64,000 nt of DNA from Leucobacter chromiireducens subsp. solipictus (GTDB lineage Bacteria > Actinomycetota > Actinomycetes > Actinomycetales > Microbacteriaceae), in assembly GCF_016758195.1 (NCBI RefSeq), contig NZ_QYAC01000001.1, forward strand, positions 471,423-535,422, given 5' to 3'. The notes below the pieces were generated by a model that had not been told where the DNA came from, made no database searches, and saw only the letters and a program-made list of their open reading frames with translations. Position numbers and translations under genes: made by a program. Below are positions 1 through 9,206 of the stretch, in pieces (within the stretch, counting starts at the first letter, position 1; every line of letters begins with the position of its first letter).

Positions 1-101
1 CACAGCACGCGGAAGCGGAGCGCCACCATGACGCGGATCCGCGCCACGGGCCCGCTCCGCGCCGCGGACACGGCATCGGGATGCGGCGGGAGGACACTCA
101 C
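1..101 (-). CDS. ABC transporter permease, N-terminal fragment (cut by window edge)
   Basis: Only the first 33 codons are inside the window. A GTG start lies 5 bp after the stop of the ATPase gene on the same strand. The fragment ends in a basic stretch followed by a hydrophobic run (RIRVMVALRFRVL), as expected just before the first membrane helix of an ABC exporter permease. The tight spacing to the ATPase supports an exporter pair. Substrate and full domain content cannot be judged from this fragment. Confidence 0.5.
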   Translation of the reverse strand, partial: MSVLPPHPDAVSAARSGPVARIRVMVALRFRVL

Positions 102-106
102 CGGGG

Positions 107-877
107 TCAGCCCTGGTTCAGCCACGACGGCCCCTCCAGGTGCTGACGGCCGCCGACGAGCTCGACGAAGCGTTCCTCGAGGGTGGAGGCCCCGCGGACT
201 TCGGCCACCGTGCCGGCGGCCAGCACGCGGCCCTGGGCGATCACCGCGACGTGATCACAGATCCGCTCCACGAGGTCCATCGAGTGGCTCGACACGATGA
301 CGGTGCCACCGCCGCGCTGGAAGCCCTGCAGGATATCGCGGATATTGGCTGCCGACACCGGATCGACCGACTCGAACGGTTCGTCCAGCACGAGCAGCCG
401 GGGCGCGTGCACCAGCGCGCACGCGAGCGCGATCTTCTTGGTCATGCCCGCCGAATAGTCGACCACGAGCGTGGTGCCCGCGGACTTCAGATCCAGCATG
501 TCCAACAGATCCGAGCAGCGGCGGGCCACCGTCTCCGCGTCGAGCCCGGCGAGCAGGCCGTTGTAGGTAATGAGCTGCTCGCCCGTGAGGCGGTCGAACA
601 GCTTCACCCCGTCGGCGAGCACGCCGACGAGCTGCTTCGCCTCCTGCGGCCGTTCCCAGACGTCGATCCCGGAGATCAGCGCCTGGCCGAACTCGGGGCG
701 CAACAGCCCCGTGGCCATCGAGAGGGTGGTGGTCTTGCCGGCCCCGTTCGGGCCGACCAGGCCGTAACACGATCCGGAGGGGATCGTCAGCGAGATCCCG
801 TTGACGGCGATCTTCTCACCGAATCGCTTGGCAAGGCCACGCAGTTCGAGCGCGGGAGGGAGAGGTGCGGAGTCCAT
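107..877 (-). CDS. ABC transporter ATP-binding protein
   Basis: This 256-residue protein is a cytoplasmic ATPase subunit of an ABC exporter. Walker A is GPNGAGKTT at about residues 42-50. The signature loop is YSAGM, a variant of LSGGQ, and Walker B is LLVLDEPFESVDP, followed by the switch histidine in SSHSMD. It belongs to the two-gene, CcmA/drug-exporter type of ATPase. It is followed after 5 bp by a gene that starts like a membrane permease. The ATG lies 6 nt after a TAGGGT hexamer with no Shine-Dalgarno sequence, suggesting a leaderless mRNA. The substrate is unknown. Confidence 0.88.
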   Translation of the reverse strand: MDSAPLPPALELRGLAKRFGEKIAVNGISLTIPSGSCYGLVGPNGAGKTTTLSMATGLLRPEFGQALISGIDVWERPQEAKQLVGVLADGVKLFDRLTGEQLITYNGLLAGLDAETVARRCSDLLDMLDLKSAGTTLVVDYSAGMTKKIALACALVHAPRLLVLDEPFESVDPVSAANIRDILQGFQRGGGTVIVSSHSMDLVERICDHVAVIAQGRVLAAGTVAEVRGASTLEERFVELVGGRQHLEGPSWLNQG

Positions 878-883
878 GATTCC

Positions 884-912
884 ACCCTACCGAGCCTGAT
901 CGGCCCGTCACC
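884..912 (-). promoter_or_regulatory. Promoter of the ABC ATPase gene (leaderless type)
   Basis: On the minus strand a TAGGGT hexamer (884-889) ends 6 nt before the ATG at 877. A GTGACG-like -35 element lies about 16 nt upstream. Transcription starting 6-7 nt after the -10 would begin at or next to the start codon. Confidence 0.4.
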
Positions 913-929
913 TCCCCCGCTCGGGGGAG
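912..929 (-). terminator. GC hairpin after gltA
   Basis: CTCCCCCG at 912-919 pairs with CGGGGGAG at 922-929, directly behind the gltA stop codon at 932. There is no T tract, so this is a possible intrinsic terminator of the actinobacterial kind rather than a canonical one. It also overlaps the region upstream of the ABC gene promoter. Confidence 0.4.
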
Positions 930-931
930 AT

Positions 932-2230
932 TTAGCGGTCGAGGTGCCGCTCGGGCGAGCCGATGTAGAGCTGCTGCGGCCGGCCGATCTTGGTCTGCGG
1001 ATCCTCGCGCGCTTCACGCCACTGCGCGATCCAGCCGGGGAGCCGGCCGATCGCGAACAGCACGGTGAACATGCGGGTCGGGAAGCCCATCGCCTTGTAG
1101 ATGACACCCGTGTAGAAGTCCACGTTCGGGTAGAGCTTGCGCTCCTTGAAGTAGTCGTCTTCGAGCGCGATCTGCTCAAGCTCGCGAGCGAGGCCGAGCA
1201 GCGGATCGTTCACGCCGAGCTCCGCGAGCACCTTGTCGGCGCTCTCGCGTACGATGCGTGCGCGCGGGTCGTAGTTCTTGTAGACGCGGTGTCCGAAGCC
1301 CATGAGCTTCACCCCGTCCTCCTTGCGCTTGACCTTCTCCACGAAGGTTTCCACGCTCTGGCCGGAGTCGCGGATCTGCGCGAGCATGTCGAGCACGGCC
1401 TCGTTCGCGCCGCCGTGCAGCGGGCCGGAGAGGGCGTTGATGCCGGCCGAGACCGAGGAGAACATGTTCGCGCCGGTGGAACCGACGAGGCGCACCGTCG
1501 AGGTGGAGGCGTTCTGCTCGTGGTCGGCGTGCAGGATGAGGAGCTTGTCGAGCGCGTCGACGAGCACCGGGTTCATCTCGTACTTCTCGGCCTTGTTTCC
1601 GAAGTTCAGGCGGAGGAAGTTCTCGACGAAGTTCAGGTTGTTGTCCGGGTACAGGAACGCCTGACCCACGGACTTCTTGTGCGCGTAGGCCGCGAGCACC
1701 GGAAGCTTCGCCAGCAGGCGGATCGTGTTGACCTCGACGAACTTCGGATCGGTCGTGTCGAGCGAGCTCTCGTAGTAGGTCGACATCGTCTGCAGGCCGC
1801 CGGAGAGCACCGCCATGGGGTGCGCCGTGTGCGGCACGCCCTCGAAGTAGTAGCGCATGTCCTCGTGGAGCAGCGTGTGGCGCCGGATCTCCTCGTCAAA
1901 GGCACCGAGCTGGTCGGCAGTGGGGAGCTCACCGTAGATCAGGAGGTAGGCAACCTCAAGGAACGTGGAGCTCCGCGCGAGCTCCTCGATCGGGTAGCCG
2001 CGGTAGCGCAGAATGCCCTCATCGCCATCGATGTAGGTAATCGACGACTTCGTCGATGCGGTGTTCACAAAGCCGTAGTCCAGCGCGGTGTACCCGCTCT
2101 GCTTCGTCAGCGTGCTGACGTCGATCGCGGCGTGGCCGGAGGCTGCCTCACGGATGGGGAACTCGGCGGAGCCACCCGGGAACGTGAGTTTCGCAGTGGC
2201 CGCGTTCTGGCCCTGAGTCGATTCGGTCAC
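932..2230 (-). CDS. gltA: Citrate synthase
   Basis: The 432-residue enzyme condenses oxaloacetate and acetyl-CoA to citrate, the entry step of the TCA cycle. The active-site segment GFGHRVYKNYDPR and the upstream SGPLHGGANEAV segment, each with a catalytic histidine, are both present. Length matches the hexameric (type II) bacterial enzyme of about 430 residues. It starts on GTG with GAGGAG about 6 nt upstream. It is a single gene: a perfect 12-bp palindrome lies about 130 bp upstream of the start and a GC hairpin follows the stop. Confidence 0.97.
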   Translation of the reverse strand: MTESTQGQNAATAKLTFPGGSAEFPIREAASGHAAIDVSTLTKQSGYTALDYGFVNTASTKSSITYIDGDEGILRYRGYPIEELARSSTFLEVAYLLIYGELPTADQLGAFDEEIRRHTLLHEDMRYYFEGVPHTAHPMAVLSGGLQTMSTYYESSLDTTDPKFVEVNTIRLLAKLPVLAAYAHKKSVGQAFLYPDNNLNFVENFLRLNFGNKAEKYEMNPVLVDALDKLLILHADHEQNASTSTVRLVGSTGANMFSSVSAGINALSGPLHGGANEAVLDMLAQIRDSGQSVETFVEKVKRKEDGVKLMGFGHRVYKNYDPRARIVRESADKVLAELGVNDPLLGLARELEQIALEDDYFKERKLYPNVDFYTGVIYKAMGFPTRMFTVLFAIGRLPGWIAQWREAREDPQTKIGRPQQLYIGSPERHLDR

Positions 2231-2357
2231 GTCGTCTCCTCGTGGGGTCTCAATACTGACTGGGCATCGGGTACGACGCCGTTGTTCACCACCTTATCGG
2301 CTCCTCAGGACGCCGAGCACCCCCGGGTGGTTCGCGAGGGCGCTCCTGAGAATATAT

Positions 2358-2369
2358 CTCGACGTCGAG
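2358..2369. promoter_or_regulatory. Perfect 12-bp palindrome upstream of gltA
   Basis: CTCGACGTCGAG reads identically on both strands and sits in an AT-richer pocket (aatatat before, aaaaag after) 128 bp upstream of the gltA start. Position and symmetry fit the operator of a dimeric regulator. Which regulator binds cannot be told from the sequence. Confidence 0.45.
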
Positions 2370-2408
2370 CAAAAAGTCGATTCGTGAGGGGATCAGGCAC
2401 GGGATTGC

Positions 2409-2445
2409 GGATCCTGCGAGAGATCCGCGATCCCGCGCAGGATCC
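2409..2445. terminator. Inverted repeat between dapC and gltA
   Basis: GGATCCTGCG (2409-2418) and CGCAGGATCC (2436-2445) form a perfect 10-bp stem around a 17-nt loop, ten bases past the dapC stop at 2455. An alternative nested pair (GCGGATC/GATCCGC) is also possible. There is no T tract. It is probably the 3' end signal of the fdxA-dapC transcript. Confidence 0.4.
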
Positions 2446-2454
2446 TCAGGCGAG

Positions 2455-3558
2455 TCACGAAGATTCGCGCAACCGCCGTGCTGCCGTCGCAATATCTGCG
2501 TCGCTCGCGGTGAGCGCAAGACGCACGTGCTGCGGGGAATGCTCGCCGTAGAAGTGTCCCGGACCGACCACGATGCCGCGCGCCGCGAACTCGGCGACGC
2601 TGTCCCACGCGTCGACTCCGCGTGTCGCCCACAGGTACAGGCCCGCCTCACTCCCGGAGATCTCGTACCCGGCGGCTTCGAGTGCGGGGCGCAGGATCTC
2701 GCGCCGTGCGCGGTACCGCTCACGCTGTTCCGCCACGTGGGCCTCGTCCCGGAGCGCCACGATCATCGCGGCCTGCACCGGGGCGGGAAGCATGAGACCG
2801 GCGTGTTTGCGCACTGTGAGCAGGCGTTCCACGAGTTCCGGATCGCCCGCGAGGAAGGCCGCGCGGTATCCCGCGAGGTTCGACTGCTTGCTGAGCGAGT
2901 ACACGCTGAGCACGCCGCGGTGATCGTCGCCGACGACCGCGGGGTCCAGAATCGAGGGGATCGCGGCGGTGTCCCAGGGCGCGTCCCAGCCAAACTCCGC
3001 GTAGCACTCGTCCCCCGCGATCACCGCGCCGAGTTCGCGGGCACGCGCGACGGCGGCCCGGAGCCGGTCGGTGCTGAGCACCCGGCCGTCGGGATTTGCG
3101 GGCGAGTTCAGCCACACCAGCCTCGTGTGCTCGGGCCACAGCGCCGGATCGTCCTCCGCGATCGCGTCCGCGCCGACCATCGCCGCGCCCATCGCGTAGC
3201 TCGGGTAGGCGATCCGCGGGAACACGACGGCCTCCCCCGCCCCGAGACCCAGCAGGAACGGCAGGAGCGCGACAAGTTCTTTGGATCCGACGGTCGGGAG
3301 CACCGCTTCCGGCGCGACCGTGACGCCGCGGCGGCGGCGGAACCACTCCGCGATGGCCTCCCGCAGGCGGGGGCTGCCCGCCGTTGCGGGGTACGCGTGT
3401 GCGTCGGTCGCCGCGGCGAGCGCCTCACGCACGCCCGCGGGGCTCGGGTCGACGGGTGAGCCGACCGAGAGGTTCACGGCCCCGTCGGGGTGGCGTTCTG
3501 CCTCGGCCGCGAACGGCGCCATCGCGTCCCAGGGATAGTCCGGCAGCGCCGCGCGCAT
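2455..3558 (-). CDS. dapC: Succinyldiaminopimelate transaminase (DapC type)
   Basis: This 367-residue class I/II PLP aminotransferase should convert N-succinyl-2-amino-6-ketopimelate to N-succinyl-L,L-diaminopimelate in lysine and cell-wall precursor synthesis. The PLP lysine is in SLSKQSNLAG and the substrate-binding NPDG lies near the middle. The start is the ATG at 3558 (MRAALPDYPWD), 4 bp after the ferredoxin stop; longer in-frame readings run through the ferredoxin gene and are artefacts. The fdxA-dapC pairing is conserved in actinobacteria, which supports DapC over a generic aminotransferase. Confidence 0.88.
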   Translation of the reverse strand: MRAALPDYPWDAMAPFAAEAERHPDGAVNLSVGSPVDPSPAGVREALAAATDAHAYPATAGSPRLREAIAEWFRRRRGVTVAPEAVLPTVGSKELVALLPFLLGLGAGEAVVFPRIAYPSYAMGAAMVGADAIAEDDPALWPEHTRLVWLNSPANPDGRVLSTDRLRAAVARARELGAVIAGDECYAEFGWDAPWDTAAIPSILDPAVVGDDHRGVLSVYSLSKQSNLAGYRAAFLAGDPELVERLLTVRKHAGLMLPAPVQAAMIVALRDEAHVAEQRERYRARREILRPALEAAGYEISGSEAGLYLWATRGVDAWDSVAEFAARGIVVGPGHFYGEHSPQHVRLALTASDADIATAARRLRESS

Positions 3559-3562
3559 GCGC

Positions 3563-3883
3563 TTACTCGCCCTGCGGCGGGAGCGCCGCCACGATCGGGT
3601 GATCGAAGTCGTACACCCCGGTCTTTGCCGCTCCGCCCGGGGAGCCGATCTCCACGAAGAAGTCCACGTTGGCCGTGTAGTAGTCGGCCCACTCGCTCGG
3701 CAGGTCGTCCTCGTAGTAGATGGCCTCGACGGGGCAGACGGGCTCGCACGCACCGCAGTCGACGCACTCGTCCGGGTGGATGTAGAGCATCCGGTCGCCC
3801 TCGTAGATGCAATCCACGGGGCACTCATCCACACAGGCGCGATCCTTCACGTCCACGCACGGAAGCGCGATCACATAGGTCAC
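3563..3883 (-). CDS. fdxA: Ferredoxin, 7Fe type
   Basis: This 106-residue electron carrier begins MTYVIALPC, as in actinobacterial FdxA/FdxC proteins. Two cysteine groups are visible, CVDECPVDC and [11 protein letters not shown], fitting one [3Fe-4S] and one [4Fe-4S] cluster. The GTG at 3883 gives the standard length and has AAAGG 8 nt upstream; the GTG at 3892 would add three residues. A TAGACT hexamer at about 3920 is a likely -10. It is transcribed with dapC. Confidence 0.93.
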   Translation of the reverse strand: MTYVIALPCVDVKDRACVDECPVDCIYEGDRMLYIHPDECVDCGACEPVCPVEAIYYEDDLPSEWADYYTANVDFFVEIGSPGGAAKTGVYDFDHPIVAALPPQGE

Positions 3884-3985
3884 GACGCCCACCTTTCACT
3901 CAGCACAACGGATACATTTCAGTCTAACGCCGCCACGCTGAGTGGCGTGCACGCCGGGAGGCCGTGCGTGGCCCGGGCCCGCGCC

Positions 3986-4738
3986 TCACCCGGATACCTC
4001 GCCCCCGTGCGCACCCCAGCCGAACGCGAGCGCCGTCCAGCCGAACGCGAGCGCCGTCCAGCAGGCGAGCAGCAGGATCGGCCCCGCGGCGAAGGACGCC
4101 CGGCCGCGACGGCGGGCCACCGCAGCGGCGAGCAGCAGGCCGAGCACCAGGGCGCCCAGATACGCGGTCGCGAGCAGCGCGGGATCGAGCGCCGCGACGG
4201 GGAACACGGTCAGCGGCACGAGTTTCAGGTCGCCCGCGCCGAGCGCGGCCGGGCGTGCCAGCCAGCCCAGCACCGCGGCCCCGAGCCCGCACCCCGTGAC
4301 GGCGAGCGCGGCAAGCAGCCGGGAGCTTTGCCCGCTCACGAGCAGCGCCGCGACGCTCGGGACACCCACGGTGAGGCTCGCCCACCCCAGGACCGGGTTC
4401 GGCAGCCGGTGTGTTCGGAGATCCACGCGCGCGAGCCACACGCTCCACCCGCCGAGCAGCGTGACGGCGATGACGGCGAGCGCCGCAGCTGCGAGCGCCG
4501 CAGCTGCGAGCGCCGCACCGGAGAGCGACGCACCGGGGACTGATGCACCGGAGACCGATGCCGCCGGCGCGGCTCCCATCGTGCCGAATCTTGCGGCAGC
4601 ACCCCGTGCAGGATCTCCCCATGCGGCAGCGCCCCATGCGCCGGCTCCTGCGAGGACAGCACCCGCGGCGATCCACCCCCGGTCCGCGACCGTGAGGGTC
4701 GCGGCCTCGGCGCGCAGACCGCGGGTGCCCGGAATCAC
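3986..4738 (-). CDS. A24-family prepilin peptidase-like membrane protein
   Basis: This 250-residue polytopic membrane protein carries both aspartate motifs of type IV prepilin peptidases: [12 protein letters not shown] and GAGDLK. It lacks an N-terminal methyltransferase domain, as in short TadV/CpaA-type enzymes. The GTG start overlaps the argB stop (GTGA), so it is translationally coupled to argB, although no pilin or secretion gene lies nearby. Two in-frame tandem repeats, encoding ALAAA units and TALAFGW units, lengthen the N-terminal and C-terminal parts. An actual pilin substrate is not shown. Confidence 0.75.
   Translation of the reverse strand: MIPGTRGLRAEAATLTVADRGWIAAGAVLAGAGAWGAAAWGDPARGAAARFGTMGAAPAASVSGASVPGASLSGAALAAAALAAAALAVIAVTLLGGWSVWLARVDLRTHRLPNPVLGWASLTVGVPSVAALLVSGQSSRLLAALAVTGCGLGAAVLGWLARPAALGAGDLKLVPLTVFPVAALDPALLATAYLGALVLGLLLAAAVARRRGRASFAAGPILLLACWTALAFGWTALAFGWGAHGGEVSG
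4016..4062. repeat. 21-bp tandem repeat inside the A24 peptidase gene
   Basis: A 21-bp unit is present twice without mismatch (4016-4036 and 4037-4057), followed by five bases of a third copy. It encodes two TALAFGW heptads in the last membrane segment. The perfect identity suggests recent duplication. Confidence 0.85.
4476..4517. repeat. 15-bp tandem repeat inside the A24 peptidase gene
   Basis: The unit GCGAGCGCCGCAGCT occurs 2.8 times with no mismatch and encodes ALAAA repeats in a membrane segment. It is in frame, so length changes would not break the gene. Confidence 0.85.
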
Positions 4739-5637
4739 GGCACGACTTCGGTGCCGATCCCCCGCTCGGTGAAGATCTCGAGCAGCACGGAGTGCGGCTC
4801 GCGCCCGTCGATGATGGCGGCCTTGGGGACGCCGCCGCGCACCGCGTCGAGGCAGGCGCGCATCTTCGGGATCATGCCGGATTCGAGCGTCGGGAGCAGC
4901 TCCTCCAGTTCGCTGGCCTCGATCGAGGACACCAGGGAGTCGCGATCCGGCCAGTTCGCGTAGAGCCCGGCCACGTCGGTGAGGATCACGAGCTTCTCGG
5001 CGCCCAGCGCGGCGGCGAGCGCCCCGGCCGCCGCGTCCGCGTTCACGTTCAGCGAGTCGCCGGGGCGATCCGCGTCGGGCGCGATCGAGGACACCACCGG
5101 GATCAACCCGGCCTCGAGGAGCGCGAGCACGGGTTCGACGCGCACGTCGACCACGTCGCCCACGAGGCCGAGGTCCACGACGGCGCCGTCCACGGTGATC
5201 GGGGGCCGACGGCGGCCCACAAACAGGCCGGCGTCCTCGCCCGTCGTGCCGGCCGCGAGCGGGCCGTGGGCGTTGATCTCGTCGACCAGCTCGGGGTTCA
5301 CCTTGCCGGTCAGGACCATTCGCACCACTTCCATGGTTTCCGGGGTCGTGACGCGGTAGCCGCCCTGGAACTCGCTCTCGATCCCGAGGCGCTCGAGCAT
5401 CGCGTTGATCTGCGGCCCGCCTCCGTGCACCACGACCGGGCGGATGCCGGTGTGGCGTAGGTAGACCACGTCCTCGGCGAAGGCGCGCAGCAGCGACTCG
5501 TCGATCATCGCGTTGCCGCCGAACTTGATCACCATGATGGCGTCGCGGAACTTCTTGAGCCAGGGCAGGGATTCGATCAGCACCTGCGCCTTCGCGGCGG
5601 CCCGGGTGTGGTCGAGGGTCTCAGTTGTCGTGGTCAT
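4735..5637 (-). CDS. argB: Acetylglutamate kinase
   Basis: The 300-residue kinase phosphorylates N-acetylglutamate, the second step of arginine synthesis. The amino-acid-kinase fold is clear from VIKFGGNAM near residue 38, [10 protein letters not shown] near residue 70, and the C-terminal nucleotide-binding [11 protein letters not shown]. It lies 9 bp after argJ and is followed by an overlapping A24 peptidase gene instead of argD, so the rest of the arginine pathway is elsewhere. Confidence 0.96.
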   Translation of the reverse strand: MTTTTETLDHTRAAAKAQVLIESLPWLKKFRDAIMVIKFGGNAMIDESLLRAFAEDVVYLRHTGIRPVVVHGGGPQINAMLERLGIESEFQGGYRVTTPETMEVVRMVLTGKVNPELVDEINAHGPLAAGTTGEDAGLFVGRRRPPITVDGAVVDLGLVGDVVDVRVEPVLALLEAGLIPVVSSIAPDADRPGDSLNVNADAAAGALAAALGAEKLVILTDVAGLYANWPDRDSLVSSIEASELEELLPTLESGMIPKMRACLDAVRGGVPKAAIIDGREPHSVLLEIFTERGIGTEVVP

Positions 5638-5646
5638 GCAGCGTCC

Positions 5647-6816
5647 TTAGCTCGAGTACGCGCTGTTCTCGTGCACGTAGTCGTGCGTGAGGTCGTTGGT
5701 GCGGATCGTCGCGGTGTGCTCCCCGGCGAACAGTTCGATCTCGACGTGCGTGCGGCGCGGCGTCAGATCGCACTCCTCAACCGGGCGATCGGGCGCGCCC
5801 GCGTGGCAGAGCCGCACCCCGTTGAAGGAGACGTCGACCTGGTACGGGTCGAACGCGGCCTCGGTGGTGCCGATCGCGGCGAGCACGCGGCCCCAGTTCG
5901 GGTCGTTGCCGAAGATGGCGGCCTTGAACAGGTTGTTGCGTGCGACCGAGCGCCCCACGTCGACGGCGTCGGCGATGCTCGCAGCCCCGCGCACCTCAAT
6001 GTCGATGTCGTGGCTCGCCCCTTCGGCGTCGGCCTGCAGCTGTGCGGCGAGGCTGTCGCACACCCCGGCAAGCGCCGCAGCGAACTCTGCTTCCTCGGGG
6101 GTGATCCCCGAGGCACCGCTCGACATGAGCGTGACCTGATCGTTGGTCGACATGCAGCCGTCGGAGTCGAGGCGGTCGAAGCTCGGCGCGGTGGCCGCGC
6201 GCAGCGCGCGATCGAGCGCGGCATCGTCGAGGGCGGCGTCGGTCGTGATGACAACGAGCATGGTCGCGAGCCCGGGCGCAAGCATGCCCGCCCCCTTGGC
6301 CATCGCTCCGATGCTCCAGCCGTCTCCCGCGTGCACGGCGGTCTTCTCGACGGAGTCGGTGGTGAGGATCGCGGCGGGCGCGGTCACGTCGGTATCGCTC
6401 AGTCGGGTCAGCAGTTCGGGCACGCCGCCGACGATCTTGTCACGAAAGCTCTGGTCGCCCGTGCCGATCAGGCCCGTGGAACACACCAGGATTTCTTCGG
6501 CTTCGCTCGGCAGGCCAGCCGCCGTCAGCCCAGTCGCCACGGCTTCCGCGGTGAGCCGGGTCGTGTCGTAGCCGAAGTCGCCGGTGAAGCAGTTCGCCCC
6601 GCCCGAGTTCAGGATGATCGCGCGCGCGGGGCCTTCCTGCACGACCTTGCGGCTCCACAGGATCGGATTCGCCTGCGCACGGTTGCTCGTGAACACCACC
6701 GCGCTCGCCGGGGCAGGCCCGTCGTTCACGACGAGGGCCAGATCCGGCTTCCCCGTGCTCTTCAGGCCGACGGCGATCCCCGCCGAGCGGAATCCTGCTG
6801 GGGTGGTGACGGTCAC
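5647..6816 (-). CDS. argJ: Bifunctional ornithine acetyltransferase / N-acetylglutamate synthase
   Basis: This 389-residue enzyme recycles the acetyl group from N-acetylornithine to glutamate. The self-cleavage region is visible as GLATMLVVITTDA near the middle, where ArgJ proteins split into alpha and beta chains before the threonine of ATML. The GTG start gives MTVTTPAGFRSAG with GGAGAG upstream. It sits between argC and argB in the standard order. Confidence 0.96.
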   Translation of the reverse strand: MTVTTPAGFRSAGIAVGLKSTGKPDLALVVNDGPAPASAVVFTSNRAQANPILWSRKVVQEGPARAIILNSGGANCFTGDFGYDTTRLTAEAVATGLTAAGLPSEAEEILVCSTGLIGTGDQSFRDKIVGGVPELLTRLSDTDVTAPAAILTTDSVEKTAVHAGDGWSIGAMAKGAGMLAPGLATMLVVITTDAALDDAALDRALRAATAPSFDRLDSDGCMSTNDQVTLMSSGASGITPEEAEFAAALAGVCDSLAAQLQADAEGASHDIDIEVRGAASIADAVDVGRSVARNNLFKAAIFGNDPNWGRVLAAIGTTEAAFDPYQVDVSFNGVRLCHAGAPDRPVEECDLTPRRTHVEIELFAGEHTATIRTNDLTHDYVHENSAYSS

Positions 6817-6877
6817 GATCTCTCCTTGCGCGTTCAGTGGTGCGGGTCTGTGGGGTGTGCGGGATGCGAGCGAGGCG

Positions 6878-7942
6878 CTACGGGGCGACGCCGTTCACGC
6901 TCAGCCCGGTCTGCTCGGGAAGGCCGAGCGCGATGTTTGCGGACTGAATTGCCGCGCCCGCGGTGCCCTTCGCGAGGTTGTCGAGCGCCGCGACGACCAC
7001 GACGCGGTCCGCGGCCTCATCGATCGCGAGGCCCATCAGGCAGGTGTTGGCCCCCAAGGTATCCGCGGTGCGCGGGAACTCCCCCGCTGGTAGCACGTGC
7101 ACGAAGCTCTCCCCCTCGTAGGCGCGCTCCCACGCGGCACGCACCTCCGCGGCGCTCACGCCGGGGACGAGCTTCGCCGTCGAGGTCGCGAGGATGCCGC
7201 GGCTCATGGGGACGAGCACCGGCGTGAAGCTGAGCGTGACCTCGCCGCGCGCGCCGGCCCGGCGGAGCGACTGCTGGATCTCGGGGATGTGGCGGTGTGT
7301 GCCGCCGACGGCGTACGGGTTTGCGGTCCCCATGAGCTCTGCGCCGAGGAGGTGGGTCTTCGCGGCTTTGCCCGCGCCGGAGGGCCCGACCGCAAGCACC
7401 GTCACGATGTCGTCCGGCTCGATCACCCCGGCTGCGATGCCGGGGGCGAGGGAGAGCGCCACCGTGGACGCGTTACACCCGGGGGCCGCGATCCGGGTCG
7501 CCCCGACGAGCGCGTCGCGCTGGCGATTTCCGCCCTCTGCTGTGGGGTCGGCGACGATCAGTTCGGGGACGCCGTACGTCCACGCTTCGTGGTGCTCGCC
7601 GCCGTAGAACGCCGCCCAGTCGGCGGCGTCGGTGAGCCGGTGGTCGGCCCCGCAGTCCACGGCGAGGCGCACGTCGGTGAGCTGCGCGGTGAGCGCGCCC
7701 GAAGCACCGTGCGGCAGCGCGAAGAACACGATGTCGTGGCCGTCGAGCACCTCGGCGGTGGTCTCCCCCAGCGTGAGGTGCGCGAGCGACCGCAGGTGCG
7801 GCTGCGTCGCGATGAGCGGCTGACCGGCGGTGGAGTGCCCCGTGACGGTGCGCACCTCGAATTCCGGGTGCCCGGCCAACAGCCGCAACAGCTCTCCTCC
7901 GGCGTATCCCGACGCCCCTGCAACCGCCACGCTGTACGTCAT
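6878..7942 (-). CDS. argC: N-acetyl-gamma-glutamyl-phosphate reductase
   Basis: The 354-residue NADPH-dependent reductase carries out the third step of arginine synthesis. The N-terminal dinucleotide-binding loop is [14 protein letters not shown] (residues 7-20) and the catalytic cysteine is C156 in APGCNAST. The start has a good Shine-Dalgarno sequence (GGAAGGAG). It is first in argC-argJ-argB. No clear ArgR box was recognised upstream. Confidence 0.96.
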   Translation of the reverse strand: MTYSVAVAGASGYAGGELLRLLAGHPEFEVRTVTGHSTAGQPLIATQPHLRSLAHLTLGETTAEVLDGHDIVFFALPHGASGALTAQLTDVRLAVDCGADHRLTDAADWAAFYGGEHHEAWTYGVPELIVADPTAEGGNRQRDALVGATRIAAPGCNASTVALSLAPGIAAGVIEPDDIVTVLAVGPSGAGKAAKTHLLGAELMGTANPYAVGGTHRHIPEIQQSLRRAGARGEVTLSFTPVLVPMSRGILATSTAKLVPGVSAAEVRAAWERAYEGESFVHVLPAGEFPRTADTLGANTCLMGLAIDEAADRVVVVAALDNLAKGTAGAAIQSANIALGLPEQTGLSVNGVAP

Positions 7943-7995
7943 CGACGCTCCTTCCGCATGCCAACCCCTCTATTCTGGCACTTCGCCGGGCACGG

Positions 7996-8026
7996 CCGGG
8001 CCCGCCCTCCACAGGGCCGGGCCCGG
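7996..8026 (-). terminator. GC-rich hairpin between the enoyl-CoA hydratase gene and argC
   Basis: CCGGGCCCGCCCT (7996-8008) pairs with AGGGCCGGGCCCGG (8013-8026) with one bulged base and a 4-nt loop. It lies between the hydratase stop at 8081 and the argC start at 7942. No T tract follows, so termination is inferred from position and stability only. Confidence 0.5.
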
Positions 8027-8080
8027 TACTCCCCGAATTTCGAGCGGATGCCACGCTGTGAGCGACACCCGCGCGGCGGC

Positions 8081-8872
8081 TTAGCGATGCGTAAAGTTCG
8101 CGTCCCGCTTCTCCGCGAAGGCGCGCATGCCCTCCTTCTGATCCGCGGTGGCAAACGCTGCGGCGAACGCGAGGCGCTCAAAGCGCAGCCCCTCGGACAG
8201 CGGCATTTCCTGCGCCGCCTGCAGCGCGTCCTTCGCCGAATAGAGTGCCGGCAACGACTTCGCGGCGATGGTCGCCGCCGTCTGTTCGGCGTCGGCGAGC
8301 AACTCGTCGGCCGGCACGACGCGCGCCACGAGCCCGGAGCGCTCGGCCTCGTCCGCCCGCATCATGCGGCCGGTGAGCACCATCTCCGCGGCCTTCGCCT
8401 TCCCGATCGCGCGCGGAAGTCGCTGCGATCCCCCGAAGCCCGGAAGCACGCCCAGGTTGATCTCGGGCTGACCGAATTTCGCGGTGTCCGCCGCGAGGAT
8501 GAAATCGCACATCATGGCCAGTTCGCAGCCACCGCCGAGCGCAAAGCCCGCGACCGCGGCGATCACCGGGGTCCGCATCCGCTCGAAGCCGCCCCAGCCC
8601 GGGAACGGGCCGCCCAGGAACATGTCGCTAAAACCGAGTTCCGCCATCTCCTTGATGTCGGCGCCCGCGGCGAATGCGCGCTCGGACCCCGTGATCACGA
8701 TGCAGCCGATCTCGGGCGAGGCGTCGAACGCGAGCGATGCCTCGATCAGTTCGGTGACGAGCGTCGAGTTCAGCGCGTTCAGCGCCTCGGGCCGGTTCAG
8801 GGTGATCCACCCGACCCGGCCGCGCACCTCCGTCAGGATTGCCGTGTACTCGGGCTGTGCTGCGTCGCTCAT
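8081..8872 (-). CDS. Enoyl-CoA hydratase/isomerase family protein
   Basis: This 263-residue crotonase-fold enzyme most likely hydrates enoyl-CoA esters in fatty-acid or amino-acid breakdown. The oxyanion-hole segment [10 protein letters not shown] and the [11 protein letters not shown] segment, with the second catalytic region, are conserved. The ATG at 8872 (MSDAAQPEY) is preceded by GAGAGG; an upstream ATG at 8917 would add 15 unconserved residues. It stands alone, so its pathway is unclear. Confidence 0.88.
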   Translation of the reverse strand: MSDAAQPEYTAILTEVRGRVGWITLNRPEALNALNSTLVTELIEASLAFDASPEIGCIVITGSERAFAAGADIKEMAELGFSDMFLGGPFPGWGGFERMRTPVIAAVAGFALGGGCELAMMCDFILAADTAKFGQPEINLGVLPGFGGSQRLPRAIGKAKAAEMVLTGRMMRADEAERSGLVARVVPADELLADAEQTAATIAAKSLPALYSAKDALQAAQEMPLSEGLRFERLAFAAAFATADQKEGMRAFAEKRDANFTHR

Positions 8873-9032
8873 GTGGGCCTCTCGCTCGGGGTGCAGGGTC
8901 ATGGGGCGCTCGCGCAACCGCGCGCAAGGCTTCCCCTCACCCTAAGCCTCCCACCCCGCACCCCGCGCCGAAAGCGCGAAAACGCACCGCGCCACGGCCC
9001 GCGAGCGTGCGATCCCGCGCCCATCGCCTGCC

Positions 9033-9067
9033 CCACCTGCCACCGGCCACCTGCCACCGGCCACCGG
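9033..9067. repeat. 14-bp tandem repeat, 2.5 copies
   Basis: CCACCTGCCACCGG occurs twice in direct succession (9033-9046, 9047-9060), followed by a partial copy. It is noncoding, with no spacer structure resembling CRISPR. Confidence 0.8.
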
Positions 9068-9206
9068 GCTCACCAGCCCGGGGCCCCGCGCCCCGAGAAC
9101 CACCGCCTGACCGAGTCACCCTGCACGACCCTTATGAGCGCGCCCGAGCCAAATTCCCGCGAAAATGGGTCGGTTTAGATAATTTGCCAGGGTTTCGGTG
9201 CGACAT

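Noticed and set aside
140..2551. 803-codon plus-strand open frame over the ABC ATPase and gltA
   Set aside because: It is the antisense of two clear minus-strand genes and has low-complexity Arg/His/Glu-rich content typical of high-GC shadow frames.
2455..3834. 459-residue DapC starting inside the ferredoxin gene
   Set aside because: The first 92 codons are another frame of the ferredoxin gene; the ATG at 3558 gives the family length.
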